From Sipunculus nudus (lineage: Eukaryota > Annelida > Sipuncula > Golfingiida > Sipunculidae), in the NCBI GenBank assembly GCA_026874595.1, contig CM049306.1:52294019-52358018 (forward strand): a DNA stretch of 64,000 nt. The letters are read 5' to 3'. Numbering within the stretch: position 1 is the first letter of the stretch; every line of letters begins with the position of its first letter. Under the pieces are notes generated by a model. It saw only the letters and a program-made list of their open reading frames with translations. It ran no database searches and was not told the origin of the DNA. The position numbers and the translations under genes were made by a program. Shown one piece after another: positions 1 to 14,639 of this stretch.

Positions 1-1979
1 AATGTACAGTTTATGGCAAAGATGAAACGTTAATAAAATACTGTAGGTACATTTTGATTATATATTTTATCATTATATGTATAGATCAAATGTTATTAAA
101 TGTTCCGTAGTTATAAGTTTGTCAATCTTACAAAAATACCTGTCTGTTTTCAAATAGGAAAAATAAAACCATTACGGATAAAAATGTTGGAACATGATTT
201 GAGCTAAGTTTTCTCTGCACTGGTATAAAACTACTTTATGTAATTTAAAGAAAATTTCAAACGAGTTCACGCTGTTTTTCTGAGCATTTACATGAATGTC
301 ACTGGGATCACCGAGAGTCAAAGGTCTCATGTCAAGGGCATATAGAGAGTATGATATCCTTATTTTCATTTCTGTATATCATTAATGAGTAAATATTTAA
401 TATAGATGAGCTGTAATCATGGATGTTCATTCACTATCCATGTATAGAATCTGCTAATATTTACAAGTCTGGTCCATGCTACTTCAAATTAATGCGTGTT
501 AAATCTCCCAAAAATATCGGCCAGTGTAAATATTTGTACATAAGTTAATCCAGTAACATAAAATGTTAGGATCATATCAGTCATTGTTTACTTAAACAAA
601 TATCAATAACATAATTTATAAAAATGTTAGATAATTTTTAAAACCTTTCGATAATGATTTTATCATTGATGCGTGTTTTTTTGTATTTTTATTGTATTTC
701 ATATGTTTTACTCATTCATCACATTTTAACAGGACTGTTTGTATATGCTTATGTATTATAGTGTTTACAAATGTTGAAACGTGTAATCTATTATTGTTGC
801 TTTAAACCAAGCCCATATAGAACACAGCTTATATGCTGAATAGGTTATCTTAGTAGAATATGCATTATAAATTGATAAATAAATAAACATTTTAATAATA
901 TAAATAAAATAATTCATAATAATAACTATTTTTTTATCACATACTAGGTATAGCCATATATAAGAGATATAGAGGGGAAGGAAAAGCAAAGTCATTGATA
1001 TTATTAACAGATATACTTTGATATGCTAGGAGTAGTCCCAAGACGTGGAGCATATTGAATAGAAGACGGAAATATGACAACAAAGTGATTAAATACAAAC
1101 TGTGACAAACCTGGGTCGATAATAGACCGTTTATTGACAAAAATGTAATCGTGGGGGATCTCCGTTGGCCCGAGAAGTGTTTACCTTTGACATTAATATG
1201 TTGAATCGTTTGTGCGAGACAAACAATGCAATTATAGGGTCAAGTGTTGTTCGACTTCTCCCTGTGCGATTCGTAAGTTTCTTTTGTATACGCGCTAGAA
1301 CGGCATATGTATTCACATGTAAGTTCTTAGTTCAAACACACGAGCAGCTAATAAAGTGATGCGAGATCTAAGTCACATTTAATCATCAGTGACCCGCTTT
1401 AAACGTACCTTTGGGGGGATTATTTCTACTTGAGGGGAAAGGGGGGGGGGGGGGCACAGAGTGAGAGCAAATTCCCATTCGATAGTAGTAAACAACCGAT
1501 ACTCTTGTTTTACAAGACCTCGCGGTGTCGTCGAGGGCTCTTCAAGTTCTTTGTCGGTTATTTTTGGACCGTCATTTCCAGTCGGTGGGGGCCAGGCAGA
1601 GGAAGCGACTTCCTCTATACACCTGAACAAGCAAATGTATACAGTGTATCTGTAACAGGTAGTCATAGCTTAATCTAGTTAGGAATTTTGACCCTCCTCG
1701 TTTAAATTTTATGTTGTTTGTAATGTTACACACGTGCTCTTAACTTAACCAGCTGTACCAGGTGCAACCAGCGTTTGCTATTACGTTTGGCAGCTATTCT
1801 ATTGTTCCCTTTTTACGCTGAAACATTTTCACCCATGTCAAGAAGCTGGTACAAGGCAAGATATGTTTTATTTCATTGATGAATATGATTTTACTTGATA
1901 CATAAACATGCGGTTCAAGGTCCACTTTAAGCACAGGTATATAAACACACCTACGGTTTCACTGCCATCCGTCCCCGTT

Positions 1980-2480
1980 AGGCCAGGTGTACATCAAGCG
2001 CAACGTCTGAAATCACTTCCGCAAACGTAGTGTACGCACCGTTATGTGTACGCGGTACTACACGCTTAAAGCACGTGTGGACCGCGTGTTGGCAAGCCCT
2101 ATTTTTTTCTGAGATCTGTCTGCTTTACGTTTAGAAAATTTATAACATGTTGTAACCTTTGCGTCAGCGTTAAGTCTCTTGAGAACACAGTCTAATACCG
2201 TGAATAACACAACGCCACATAGGTGTTGCATATGTGATTACATAGTATCGCAAATCTTACGCAGAGGTACGCAGCGTTCAGCCACGCTGAGCTTTTAATT
2301 CTAAGATCTGACAGCGTTTCGAAATGTAAGAACATCAAACTTTAACGTCTGCCTTATGACCCATGCAAACGCAGCGTAATATCGTTTGCATACAATACTA
2401 CGTCGGTGTAATACATTTTGTAATCGTATCGCATACGTTACGCAGGCGTATGACAAATTTACGTTCCACGTATACCATCA
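1980..2480. repeat. ACGC/GCGT-motif-rich segment, possible non-autonomous DNA element
   Basis: About 500 bases in which short motifs of the type ACGC, ACGT, GCGT and TACGC recur many times in both orientations, in an otherwise AT-rich setting. Dense short direct and inverted motifs are seen in the subterminal parts of some non-autonomous DNA transposons. Terminal inverted repeats were only weakly suggested (GGTGTAC near the left end against a GGTATAC-like reading of the right end), and no target-site duplication was found. The identity is an inference. Confidence 0.3.
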
Positions 2481-5400
2481 GCTTTAGTGAAGAAGCTTCT
2501 ACGAAGGATCAAGTTGTCCTCGGAATGATTTCGTGGCAAATGTACTGATCCAAATCTTTGCCCGGCACTTACACTTTATCGTTGTCCAGCTTTGATGAAA
2601 CATGACCCTCTGTATCATTAATTTATGTTTCATGAGTAACTAACCAAGTATCACTTATGAAGTTTGCTTTCGAGTCAGCGCCCAAAAGAAATGGTGGTGT
2701 ATATTGTAATTTGTGATTTCGTTTAATTTGTAAGTTCCTACAATATTAACTCCGCCTTCTCCGAAGTCGGTGTCAGTATATGTGTAAGGGAAGTTAAGTG
2801 CCTTTCAGAGTAGCCGTGACATCCTGAAACAGTAGAAATCGATAATTGGGCTGGTAAGCCTACTTGACAGCCAGAAATCTGGTCGTGATATCAGATTTCC
2901 GACATGAGGATACTTTCAAAGCAACCAAAACAGTCTGATAGAGGAGAAGCTTGGGAACATCACTGCTTTTTGTGGAAAAGCCAAGTATGAACATATCAGC
3001 GAGAATTCTCTCCATTCCTAAGGCATGATTCTGAATCAGGATAACAGCATCTTTAATAGACCTTTTCTACGAGCAGGTGCACTGCCGATCACGGTCTACT
3101 GGGACAGCATCATAGGGGTTGTAAAGTGAAATAAAATGCAAATAAGAACCTCAGGCAGGAACATCTGTCTATATAATTCTAAAATTTCCCGTCTGTATGT
3201 TTGTTTGTCCCAGAAAACCAACAAAAACGGTCGATGAAAGTGGGCAAGTTTTGCTATCAGCATCAGTCAGTTGCCCTAACTTACAGAATACACGACAATT
3301 TGGCCCTTCGAATTGCACACAATTGAATTCCCGGCAGCATCACATCACAAGACTGTCGCACACTATCACACTGATTTCCACCTCGCCATTGTTGACCTTC
3401 ACCTTGGCCCATTACCACAAAGACATAAATAATTGGTTCCGTATCGAGCACCAGACGTCGCTACCTTGCGGGTCTTTGGAGTTTGCTACATTACAGGTAT
3501 GTAGACAGACTACACGGCAATATACCCTTTCTTTAACGGGACCGAACGGGTCCCCATATTTTAGTCCCTGTTAAATATAAGGTACGATTATATATATTCA
3601 GATACAACAAGACATGGTCATTCTTGTCGGTTTTACGAATACTTAGTGTCTAGGAAAGGTCTGTTGTCCATTTTTAAATGCTTTCTCATCATCCAACATC
3701 CAAAGAGGCTGGCATGTAGACTAGTGTATGATCTCAATAGCATAGCCGTTCAGAACCATGCGTCTAGCATCATATTCCGTTCTAGGGGACATGTTTCCTG
3801 TTGGCTGTTGTTATTCAAAAAGAACTTGTATGGTCACCCGCGTCATTTACTGTCTCGCATGGCTAGCACCTGTGTACATGCTGTCGGCGACAGTTCAACC
3901 CTGATAAACAGTCCAGCCTATCCTACTATAGAAAAAAAGTCGGCCTGGTTCACACCCAGGCCAATGTTATACCAAGTTATCCAAATGGATCAGGGACAAG
4001 TGGACCAAAGTACAGCCTAAGGACGGTTTTTATATGATATTTTGATTTATATGCATTAAATGTACATTATATTTATAAAATATTATTGTGAATGACTTCA
4101 CTTAGAAACAGCTGTAGTCAATATTTTACCCATGCATTGCATAAAAAGTATTTTTCATCAGATTAGATTGTGGTACATTTTCTTAATGTTTGTACGCGGA
4201 TGCATTTTTCTTAGATGAACCGTGAAGGTTTTGAAAACCTCGTTTACACAAGGTGGAAAAATTATAACTATTATAACCGAAATATCGGCAAGGACAATAT
4301 ACTGTGTTAGAGGGGTTGTATACAGGGATGGAGGGGCCGGGAAAAGCTGGAAATATTAGCCAAGCTCAAAGTAATATTCCTTAAATTCTTTTAAGTTAAA
4401 GGACCTGTTTCATGTAGTTTCACGAAGAGTTCTTGGGAACACAATAAGATTAAGGCAGTAAACAAAAAATAACCGAAAATGCTTCCGAAAGCAGCCTCAT
4501 TTATTATTCTAATCTTTTGTCAGCCACAAAATGTATGTGTCGCATCCTATCAAATATTCTAACCAAATATACCAGTAAAACTCTGGTATGAAGAGAGCTT
4601 CCTGTATATTCTATTCATTTTATTATCTGTGATCATTATACAGGTAACACTTTTGAAATGGACGTACGTGAGTTTCAGGAAATTATCGTGCAAAGAGACA
4701 GGATGTTACGGCTTTATTGAATTTATGCAAATTAAGAAGTCTTGAAAGTTTAATCTTACGATATAATCTATTATTCGGTTGGTTTAGTACTTAAGTTAAA
4801 AAAATACGTATGTACATTGATATAAAGGAGGTATATATGGCCAATTTGTGCAAAATAATGGTGTGTGGCGGCCATGCATGTTTGATTTAAGCAAAATAAG
4901 AAATAATTTATTCATATTGTTTCGGTAATCTTTCATTGAGTGTATCTATGGATATATCAGAGACAAACCGTTAACACTTTATGTTATTTGTGATGAGCCA
5001 TTCCACATTTAGACTAAACTATTTGTACTTGCTGGAAATATACTTCCCTGCCCGGGAGGCGTGTGAAAACCCCCTTCAGTATCCGCTGTACTATATTTAG
5101 CTCTCTTCCGGACTGTCAATCATTATGACGCTGAAGATTCACCAGATAAGAGCACCTTAATTTGATGTATATCTTATCTTAGAATTAGGATTGGCGATTG
5201 TATCTACACAGGAAGCCGACAACCGACCGGTTACGTTAATCAAACAGTTCGTGAGGAAAGGTTTGTCCATGCATGGCAGGGATATTTGACTATTTTACCC
5301 ACCTCGTCACGTAAAGACTATATTTATAGAAGAATCAGACTTTTTCAACAGTCGCTGATTTATATGTCTTTCATGTCTGTGGCTGATTTCACGAGTCTTG

Positions 5401-6939
5401 TTTGTACGGTGATAATTTCAAACCGATGAGACAAAATGATGCTCGTCCGTCGGCTTCAGGAAGATGTCGGCTCAGGTATGTCTTTGATGTCACCTGCACA
5501 CTTGTTACCGATACGACATACCAGATAATACAGCCAGGTATACATCTGACAAACACATGCTTACACATTCCACGATGAAGCGATCTCAGCCCTCACACGA
5601 CACGGGCCATAGCCTTTATATCTTTCCGTATGTTTGGCTTGACATGGAAGGACAATGACATGTCTCCTGGCGGGTGCCATAACATTCATAGTGTCATAGA
5701 TCAGGAAAAAATACCTTGCAAGTATATGATTCGAAATTTATTACTCAATTCTCAAGGAGACCTTTATTACGGCGCATGGCATGTTATATGAAAAGTGTTC
5801 GCTTGATGGGGAATTTGCCGTTGTGATTTCTGTTGCAATTTTGCAATTTGTTGAGTATTTGTCCGACAGTGTGTCCCCACGGGGTGCCTTCTGATCACAG
5901 GGCAATCGTACAAACTTAATACTTAGACTGGAATGTCGACTTTTTACTGGCGGGGGACAGGGCATAGCTGCAGGCGGTGGGCTCTCCGTTTTAAATGGAT
6001 GCATTCCAGATGTGGAGCTATTGTCATAACCGTCATATTTTCTCAAAGCGTAAATGTTTGCAGCATGCCTTAGCTGAGCTAATTGGTGCGATCACTTTGA
6101 GGTAAGTGCCTATCTCCAATGTTGCATTCAGCACAAGTCTATGCAGCCTCTCATATCTGGTTTGAATATTTAGAGTTGCCACTTTTTTCTTTGACAGTTT
6201 GTACAGCGCCAACTGGGGTTCTTTCTTTTGTAGGCCTATTGTGTGTTGTTTATGCTTGCTAGACACAAAATAGATACAGTCGCTTGTTAAGGCTGAACAT
6301 TCGGTCGTCGAGGCTATCACCATTCTTCAAGTGCACCACTTTTAGCTCGGATGCCTGTATTAAAACCACTGCTCGATTATCAGTTGTAACCAGGTCTGAG
6401 CCATTTTCACGCTGCTTGTGCTCCTGGAGGTTTAACTATGTAGTACTATCGGCTAGCTTTTGCACATACCGGCACAGCACGAGGCCAAGGGGTACAAAAG
6501 AAACTTAAATAAACTTTTCACCAAGTAAATCCTTGCCTGATGTTCTTTGGTGATATAAACAGTGGCTTATAAGTAACTTCGTTAATGGTTAAGACACGGG
6601 GCTTGAGGTTTAAGGAAGTCCTAGGTTGTGTAATGAGTTTTCTTTTCTGTCAGCAGAGATTTGCTGTCACAACGATAACCATTTATAACTATTTTGTGAA
6701 ATCGAGGATTATTTGAGCCTGCTTAACAGACAGTCGAAAATATAGGGTTGTCAACAACATGCATCAAAATAAATATACGTTTATTATCATGTTATGACCC
6801 CTCAACCAATAAATCAATTGTAGTCTTATAAAAAGCCATTTTCTTCATGTGTCGCCGGATTTGCCCTTGAAGACATGTCCATACTATAAAGACATCGTCC
6901 ACTGGACGCACAATTCAATATTGAAAATATACACTGGGC

Positions 6940-7220
6940 AATGCTGATGTTACATTCTCCGCTGACACTATATAGTGTATACTGATAATACACTCCTGAC
7001 ACACGAGTTTATGATGATATACCAGTTGATACATAGGAATATTTACACTGATGCCTACACTTCGTGGACATTTGTTAAAACAATGATACACTGTCCGCTG
7101 ACAAACCGAACCTTTTATTTGGACGAAATAATGCCCGATGACACGTTAGTTTATCCTGATGATACACTGTCGCTGACACACTGTCTTATACACATGATAT
7201 AAATTGTCCACTGACATATT
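6940..7220. repeat. Degenerate TGATACACTG-type repeats
   Basis: Variants of a TGAYACACTG or CGCTGACACACTG motif recur through this stretch, which also contains CTGACACTATATAGTGT. The spacing is irregular, so this is at best a decayed minisatellite or low-complexity sequence. No coding function is apparent. Confidence 0.3.
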
Positions 7221-10200
7221 TTGACAATATTATGACAATATTTATATATTAATTATGAACACGAAGACCAAGTTCTAACCGATGATGAACCGTACTACAT
7301 AATAATGACGGGCTGTTTCTTTGTGTCAGGTAAATTAAGGTGGTTTCAATAGTTAAATTGTGACTTTTAATACTTAGAATATACCGCTATTTATACTTCT
7401 ACTGATATAACATAAAAAATATAAGTTGAGCTAAAGATATTACTACTTGTGATGGTACAGGATTAATTTTTTTCTTATACGTAATCCGCCACTATTATAA
7501 TATGCTAATTAATATATTTAAACCAACTGCTACTGATTTTTGTTATTAATAAAATAGGCCAAATAGATTCTTTACCATAACGTCATTATTTTACCATTTA
7601 CGTCAAATTAACCTTGGGTGTGCACGTGCTCGTCCCATGTGTGCCAGATTGACCTCTTCAGTACGCGTGACCTGTGGGGGGTTAAGGGGTAGCGCTGACC
7701 CCAGAAAGGAACAAGGCGTCATTGTGAATTGGGTAGTCACAGGCAAGTTGACTTTTAGTGTACAACAGGGTTACACAAACTCGGTAACCCCCTGTTTCAT
7801 CCGAACCATTATCTGACCAGGGGGGCTCCACATTGTTAGCAATATGTACCGTTTGTGACCGGGCCGAAATTTACCCTCTAAGTCCACTAAGTTGGGTTAT
7901 GAACATCCAGGCATATAGTGGAGTTGACGACCTAAGGTACCGCCGGCCCTCATGTATGACCAGGACAATGAGGAGAAGCTATTGTTAAATTGCTAATGTC
8001 AATGGTGTACGGTCAATTGAGGCACTTCGATGTGTCCCAGCTAACACAACAGGTGGATCAGGGACAAACCCCCTGATATTGGCCTGGAGGGATCAGACCG
8101 TATAATATATTCTTTTCGTTCAGCAAAGAGATAAAAAGTTAACCCAGAACGTGAGATGTTTGGAAACACGGGTACAGTTGTGGCCAGTTTAAATCAGGCA
8201 CAGCCTGGGTGGAACTCTTAAGTGCTCTTGGCCTTGGGCGAAACTCTATTCCTGCGAATAAGACACACCACATGTAAAAGCGATAGTGACTTTGCTCAGA
8301 ATCTTTAAACACAGACAAACGGGCATGTATATTTATCATGTGTTCTATATGATTCTAATCCCAAAGAACTTACTGTTGTAAAAATGTATAGCTAGGCCTA
8401 TGCATCATAGATCAAGACATAACCATCAACGCTCCGGTTTAAAGTTACATAAAGTACAGTAATATTAGATAAACGACAAGGTCAATACGCAACACAGTGA
8501 TATGTTATCCCGGGGTAATTTTCTGACTTGTTACCCCACCCCTCTCCGGCCGGGCGCCCCAGGCACGCTCACCACTCGGGGACAGGCAAGTAAAAAACTG
8601 ACTTGTTAAGCCCCTGTGTGGTGTGATTAATGATACCACGGGGAGGTGGGGGCGAGCAGATTCACAGCCTAACACCGTACATGGACACCAGTTTTGTGTG
8701 ACACGGGCTTGTCTTCGCAGTCCCAGCAACCCAATTCAGTTACTGCTGCACTCTAAGTGTCGCCTATGAACTCACTCCTGGATTTAACTATAGATAAGTT
8801 TGAAATATTTCCCGGCGTAATACATGTATGCTGTGCATGTACGCACTGTGCAAATTCGAGCTCATTAGAGAACGAATGTCCTGGTAAGGGGTTATGGGCT
8901 TTGGAATTTAAACCCTATAATGGTCTGGGGTATCTGAATACACCAGCGGCGTAGATTAAAATGTGGTAAAGAAACGTAATGTAGTCCGTTCAAATATGTT
9001 CTGTAAGAATTGTTTCAAGGCCAATTGTATAAATATGGTATATAAACATTTTGTGGTAAGGACTTCGCTGAGTGAATAAGTAATATTTGGTAAGAATGCG
9101 TGTGTGAAATGTATTGAAGGTGTCTCCTTGAAATTTGCCAAATAATTATTTTAAAGTCTGACAGCTGAGACAAGTAGTCCCGGCCGCCCGACAGTGCCTA
9201 ACTGCACGGCAGAGGTACCGTACGTATTTTAGTAGAAACGGCCTCTTGTGGAAAGGTGGCGTGGGCATTGTGAAGTACGTTTGCGTGAAAGCATGCAATT
9301 GCATATAGCAGGGAGGACTATAATGATTTTTAATTCTTCCATGCTGACAGCAGTGGGGTTTTTTTTTTTAGTATGCATGTGAAACCAATTCATCCGCTTT
9401 TTAAATGGTGTGATTAAATAGACAAATTAATTAATTACTGGTGTAAAAATGGCCAGTTTGTGTAATTAACGTCATAAATGGAGTGGACTTACTGTAATGA
9501 CTTACTTAAGGGAAGCTTCTAACTATCAGCGAGTGATGATAAAAAAGATGATTTTGTAATGGTCTATGATGATGTTTGGTCTGTTATTTTCTTATTTGAC
9601 TTGATTCATCGTGATTAAATAATGAAACGGAACACAAAAAAAATTGATCACTCGCAGTTCTTAAGAGAATATTGACAACGTTAGGGAGTGCTGATTATGG
9701 AATATTTATGGAGGTTTATGTCATTCGAATATTTACGGTACAAAAGTGATTTCGGCTTGACAGGATGTGATATCGGTTGGACAGGAAGTCGGGTTGGGTT
9801 GTGAATGAGTTGAGATGAGGAAACTGGTGAATCAGTGCTCATAACAAGCATAAAAAATGCCATGCACTACCACCGAGCATGAGTCAGTGTGATTTAATAA
9901 TTCTGGCTAAATGCTTGTAAAGCAGTAAGTCAGATAAACATCTGTAGCGTGATTGACCGCGTCCGCAGGGAGCTGCCACCTTAGTCACCGGCCATCAAAA
10001 CGCCGACATCAGTTTTCGCTCGCTCTCAGTATGTCCACTATCAATTTTTGCTCCCTTAAACCCACCATTTGTTATAAATCTCTGTTCTATGCAGTCTGAC
10101 CCGGAGAATGCCGTTTATCTTGAGTGGATTATCCCTGTCCAGGTAGGCTTAGAGCGTATAATACAATGTTCTATGTTCATTCATCGTGGGCCCCCTTTTG

Positions 10201-11799
10201 TTGACTGAGGTATTGACTCAGCATGGGGGCTGGGTACAATCCAAGTTTTACAGCCTGATGCCGTGACTGAGCAGTCGTATTAATATGGTACAGGCTAATG
10301 ATCAACTATTACTCATGGGTTCTCTTCTCGTACATTTATCCTGTTCCTTTGACACATTGAATAATGTCTTCTGAATAATTATAACAGATATTTTTTTTTA
10401 TAAGATAACTACAAGTGTATGCTTGTTGAATCAATTCTTTATTATACTTTGATACTTGCGTTCTATATTTTCGTGCTTTTATCGGTTTTCACTTTTTTTT
10501 TTCTTCTTCTTTTTTTTTCTTCTTTGTTCTTCTTCTTATTATTTTTATTGCTATTATTACCATACTTGTCCTGCTACTGCTTTATTTTTTTACTCGTTCT
10601 ATTATTATAATTGTTGCTACTATTGCCATTCTAAATTTACTTATATTGCTACAGATATTACTCCTTATATTCTCACTATATACAATTGGTATATATATGT
10701 CACAAATGGCTGTATAAAGTGTACATCGAAACAGGTAAAGAGTGTATTGAAGATTCAAATTTTTAAGTATCTATAAACAAACTGTGAAAGCAGTAAAGTA
10801 TGCTAATAGATACTTTTGTCAGAATAACATATTGTTTGGGTCAGTAAGTTTATGGCTTTCAGAAACCAGAAATTTGACACGTCATTTCACTTGTCTCTAA
10901 AGAAATTTGTCCAAGATTTGTCTGGAACAGTAAAACGTCAGTAGTCATAGGCACAACAGTATATATGGCATGTTATACTGCGGATAGTAATGTGGGACAA
11001 CAGATATATGTGTCATTTAGAATTTTACACATGTTTGACGTTTCCTCCCGGGTAGACAAACATAGAGTGTCCACGTCTGCGAAAAATTCCAGCCGCCATG
11101 TCGGGGGACGTTACGAGATAGTTTACGGCAGGATGCGTGTCATCTCGAGTCCAAGAGGGTCACGAACTTTAGTTATATTTCTGTGAATAATCACGTTAGC
11201 CTTTACCCCCAGCTGTCAAAGGCACCACGCTTCATACGTTGTCACTCAAAATCACTCGGAGAAAGGCGCACGAGGCGCGGCCAACACCCCTTGTAGCGCG
11301 TGCCATCTGGTGATGACTTCTAGAATTAATTCTTCAGACATTCTCGAAGCTCGCATATATGCCAAATGTATTTTCCCGTGCAGACTTCTGGTTAACATTT
11401 TAATAATTTTTTAGGCGTGACTTGTTTTTTTTTAATAATAAAAATACCTCATGGTAAATATCTTCGAAATACACTGTCTTTGAAGCTTGAACTTATATGA
11501 AAGTTAACATACTAACAACAATTCTGGTTTTGTTATATCAGTTTAAGCTACTATAAATAATTACATTCTTTTGACGACCATGGTACTGGGTATTATGTGG
11601 ACGTCCATTATAATACAACGTTACGTCTGTAATAGTAACCTGTGATTTGTATGTTAAAAAAGAAACCATGAATGGAAGGCATTTATTCCCATATTATTAA
11701 CAAAGAGGGGTGGATCAAACGTAAAAGTATGGTTGAACATGTGGAACATAATAATTGTATATGCATTTGTCATGGCGGTGAAAACTCTGACACTTCAAA

Positions 11800-12182
11800 T
11801 GATATATAAATAACCTACTTCCGATTTTGTACATAGTTCTGGAATTCCAGAGTATTGATTTATCAGGTGCGTACCGCGGGTTCTTTTATGTCACTTTTAA
11901 CCGGTCTTTGATTAATGTACCGTACATGCCTGGGGACATCCATGCTAAAGTTGCTTAAACGTTCCGAGTGTTCTTATAGGTGGCCCCGTACTACGACGTA
12001 CCACAAATAGTACCGCGCGTCGGACCTGACAGCGGACCCAGCCACCCGCGGAAAGCAGGCCGCGCCGGCCACTTGGTGACAGTAAGCGACGTGAAAGCCT
12101 GCGCCTCATGTCTTGTTGTATTACTTCACTGTCCGCATGTCCGCTGTAACTAGCAAAATGTGCAGTATTTACCGATTAGCTG
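11800..12182 (+). promoter_or_regulatory. Candidate promoter / 5' UTR of FGF gene
   Basis: This segment lies directly upstream of the preferred first coding exon. From about 11980 to 12120 it is strikingly CpG-dense (GCGCGTCGG, CCCGCGG and GCCGCGCCGGCC are visible) compared with the AT-rich surroundings. A TATA-like TATATAAA occurs at 11803-11810. A TAG at 12177-12179 is in frame with the ATG at 12183, so that ATG is the first in its frame. Promoter activity is inferred from composition and position only. If the true first exon lies elsewhere, this assignment fails. Confidence 0.3.
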
Positions 12183-12253
12183 ATGGATGTAAGGTATGAA
12201 CGGACGATCACGGGATTTGTAAGGTCTTTATCGGGTTTCTGGAACGCCAAACG
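12183..12253 (+). CDS. FGF8/17/18-like, candidate coding exon 1 (N-terminus)
   Basis: This is the best candidate for the start exon. ATG is followed by 23 open codons plus two bases (MDVRYERTITGF... ending WNAK), then a strong donor GTGAGT at 12254. It ends in phase 2, as the microexon at 18845 requires: CG plus G makes Arg. The exon sits beside a CpG-dense patch and has an in-frame stop just upstream. It would give a 24-residue positively charged lead before the hydrophobic core, long but possible for a signal peptide. Two alternatives also fit in phase: ATG 12196 to donor 12219 (MNGRSRD, donor GTAAGG), and ATG 16451 to donor 16474 (MVLQKTS, donor GTAGGA). Short ATG-to-donor segments are common by chance, so only transcript data can decide. 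Vertebrate FGF8 is known to use alternative 5' exons, so more than one could be real. Confidence 0.35.
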
Positions 12254-12328
12254 GTGAGTTTTACTGCGTGTCACAACTCCAAACTTCCGTAGTTAAAGGT
12301 TATATGTAAAGTACCACATTAAGTATTT

Positions 12329-12362
12329 ATAATAATAATAATAATAATGATAATAATAATAT
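12329..12362. repeat. (TAA)n microsatellite
   Basis: About ten ATA/TAA units with one TGA interruption, running on into further AT-rich sequence. Confidence 0.9.
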
Positions 12363-14299
12363 ATAATAATTATATATAGTACTTGTTTATATACCTGTCA
12401 CTCTAAAGTTAGTTTAATATATTGAATATATATATATATAATGTACACGTAGCTACATGATAGTTAAATATCTTGAATAGAGGATTGTACCGGAGTAGTT
12501 GGCATAACCATAAGGGAATTTTACGTTCACATGTGAGGCATCCGCATACCTCGGTATACATGTATGTTGGAATTTTTCGTGTATTCCTTCCCTGACACGT
12601 TTGCGCGCATTTGGTCCCATGATGGTATTACCGGGCCGCCGGAATCTGCGGCAGAAACGACACATATCTAAGCGGAGTTATGACTAAGTTAAGTTCCTGT
12701 GTCAACTTGTGTCAAACAAACGTTAAGACTGACAAGCGAGGTCTTAAGCTGTGACAGCGCAGGCATTTTAACGTTTATGAGTGGTATGTTACGAATGATA
12801 TACGGTCATCATATAATACATGTGGGACAACAATGTCAGCTGGCTGATAAAATCTTATAGTTATACTCCTAGAGTAAATCATAAAAGTCGCATACGGCAT
12901 CCCTGCATTTCATATACCTGCGTGTATACATTGAATTGCTGAAGACTTGATTTAACATTATATAACCAAATATTAGAAACATATCAAGTGCAATGTGCCG
13001 TATTTTTATATTATATATTAGATTATTATTTAATGTTCAAAAATATAATTATTAAACGCAAATTATTAGAGTCACGATGGGTGCTCGTCTCTTGCGCTTT
13101 ATACTCGAGTGAGGCCCCTCGACCTCTGTCTGCGGTTAAGGAACATGCGTACCGGATCCTGGCTCGCGTGTCGCACAGAATTATTTTCAGTCAGTTCTGT
13201 AATGTGGTGGTATATCTAACAATAACGTGCAAATGCCGGATCTTAGTGTTGACATGTCGAAATAAATGGGCATATTAGTGTTAATCTGATACAACCCGCA
13301 TCCCGCATGATATTTACCTTACTATATCTACTTAAAACTGCAAGCATGTCAGTATAAATCAACGCGGTTAAAATATACATGGTGTGTGTATCTTATTATT
13401 TATAATTAAGTTTCTGTTCGACTAAGTAGCCATTGTTCTTTTTTTTTAAATATGAACGTAATAAAAGCTATAGAAGTTGTGTAACGAAAGAGTCGCATTT
13501 AAATTTTCATGCAGATAAACCTGTAACCGGTAGAAGCGACGATTGGCTTATATGTTAATTTATGTAATAACCAATGTCACTTTAAGACATTTTCTAAAGT
13601 GAAAAATGTGTGTACTGAACGGCTGGCAAATAGTCAGGTCGCGTATACATGCGCTTATTTGCGTGTTCTTTTATAGGGTGTATTCGATTCCTACGCCTGG
13701 TATATTAACATACTTTATTAGCTTGAAAATTAAAGCAACTCTGTTGTTATTCCAATAAATTACCTTTAGACTCTAACATCAGCTTCATAATATCACTTGT
13801 AATCAATAACATTTGCATTTAAGGCAATACACCTTTAGATAATGTGGGTAAGCTGCTAAGAGACATATAGTTTGCAATCATACATCTTTGGATTTTTTCC
13901 CATGTCTATAGATAAAAGGTTAGTACAAAGTCAGTTTTTATTCTGTCAGGTGACAGGTATAGTATAGATGACATACATTTAGGTCTCATTTTTATTACGT
14001 GGGTAAAGTCTCAAATGTTTGGCAAGGGCAAAGGTCCCCTGGTTTCAGAAGCGTGACTGTATGTCGTCCAGCGCACATAGACAAACACATTACCAAAAGC
14101 TGGTCCAAAGAAACATTTGCACTAAAATGGGGCAAGTGCTTTTCTGAATGTCACACCACTGAGTAAGAAACATGTTATATATGTGTGTGTGAAGGATACG
14201 GTTATGCAAATCTCTCTCTGTCACGCGCGTACACGCACGGAGGCTTTATACGGGACGCATATTTTATAAATCTGTTCAGTTTTTCCTCTTACACCTGCT

Positions 14300-14321
14300 C
14301 ACACACACACACACACACACA
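14300..14321. repeat. (CA)n microsatellite
   Basis: Eleven CA units, followed a few bases later by a short (TA)n stretch up to about 14360. Confidence 0.9.
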
Positions 14322-14604
14322 TAAATACATGCATATATATATATATTATATATAATATATACTGGGTATGTTTCATTGTTTGTATATACCATTATGATCA
14401 TCTTTCTTGTTACATGGGGTTTATTATGGTAATACACAAATATCTTTTTTTTTCGCTGTAAACAATTACATTTGCTTAATCCTTCATGAATTCCATGAGT
14501 ACAACGCATGAAAAGGTATGCATTATACGTGTGTGTAAGAATATAGGATTCATGCATGGTTTTCTCGGATACTTGTAGTACATCAATGCGACCTGTCTCT
14601 GCAA

Positions 14605-14639
14605 GAATGAATGAACGAATGAATGAATGAATGAATGAT
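14605..14639. repeat. (AATG)n tetranucleotide repeat
   Basis: Eight to nine AATG/GAAT units with one C substitution. Confidence 0.9.

Larger units (their letters stand above)
1..11960. other. Gene-poor upstream region
   Basis: No convincing coding exon was recognised on either strand. Open frames here are short and have no recognisable domain; the longest, at 3197-3574 and 3646-4020 on the + strand, have mixed composition and no family motif, so I treat them as chance. The stretch is AT-rich with scattered homopolymers, including a run of 14 G at 1441-1454. GC-richer patches without clear identity lie at about 7600-8100 and 8500-8740. It may contain regulatory sequence for the FGF gene to its right, but nothing in the sequence proves that. 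Confidence 0.6.

Noticed and set aside
3197-4020. Two + strand open frames of about 125 codons
   Set aside because: No recognisable domain, unremarkable composition and no supporting splice or repeat context. Length is within chance for a 64-kb window.
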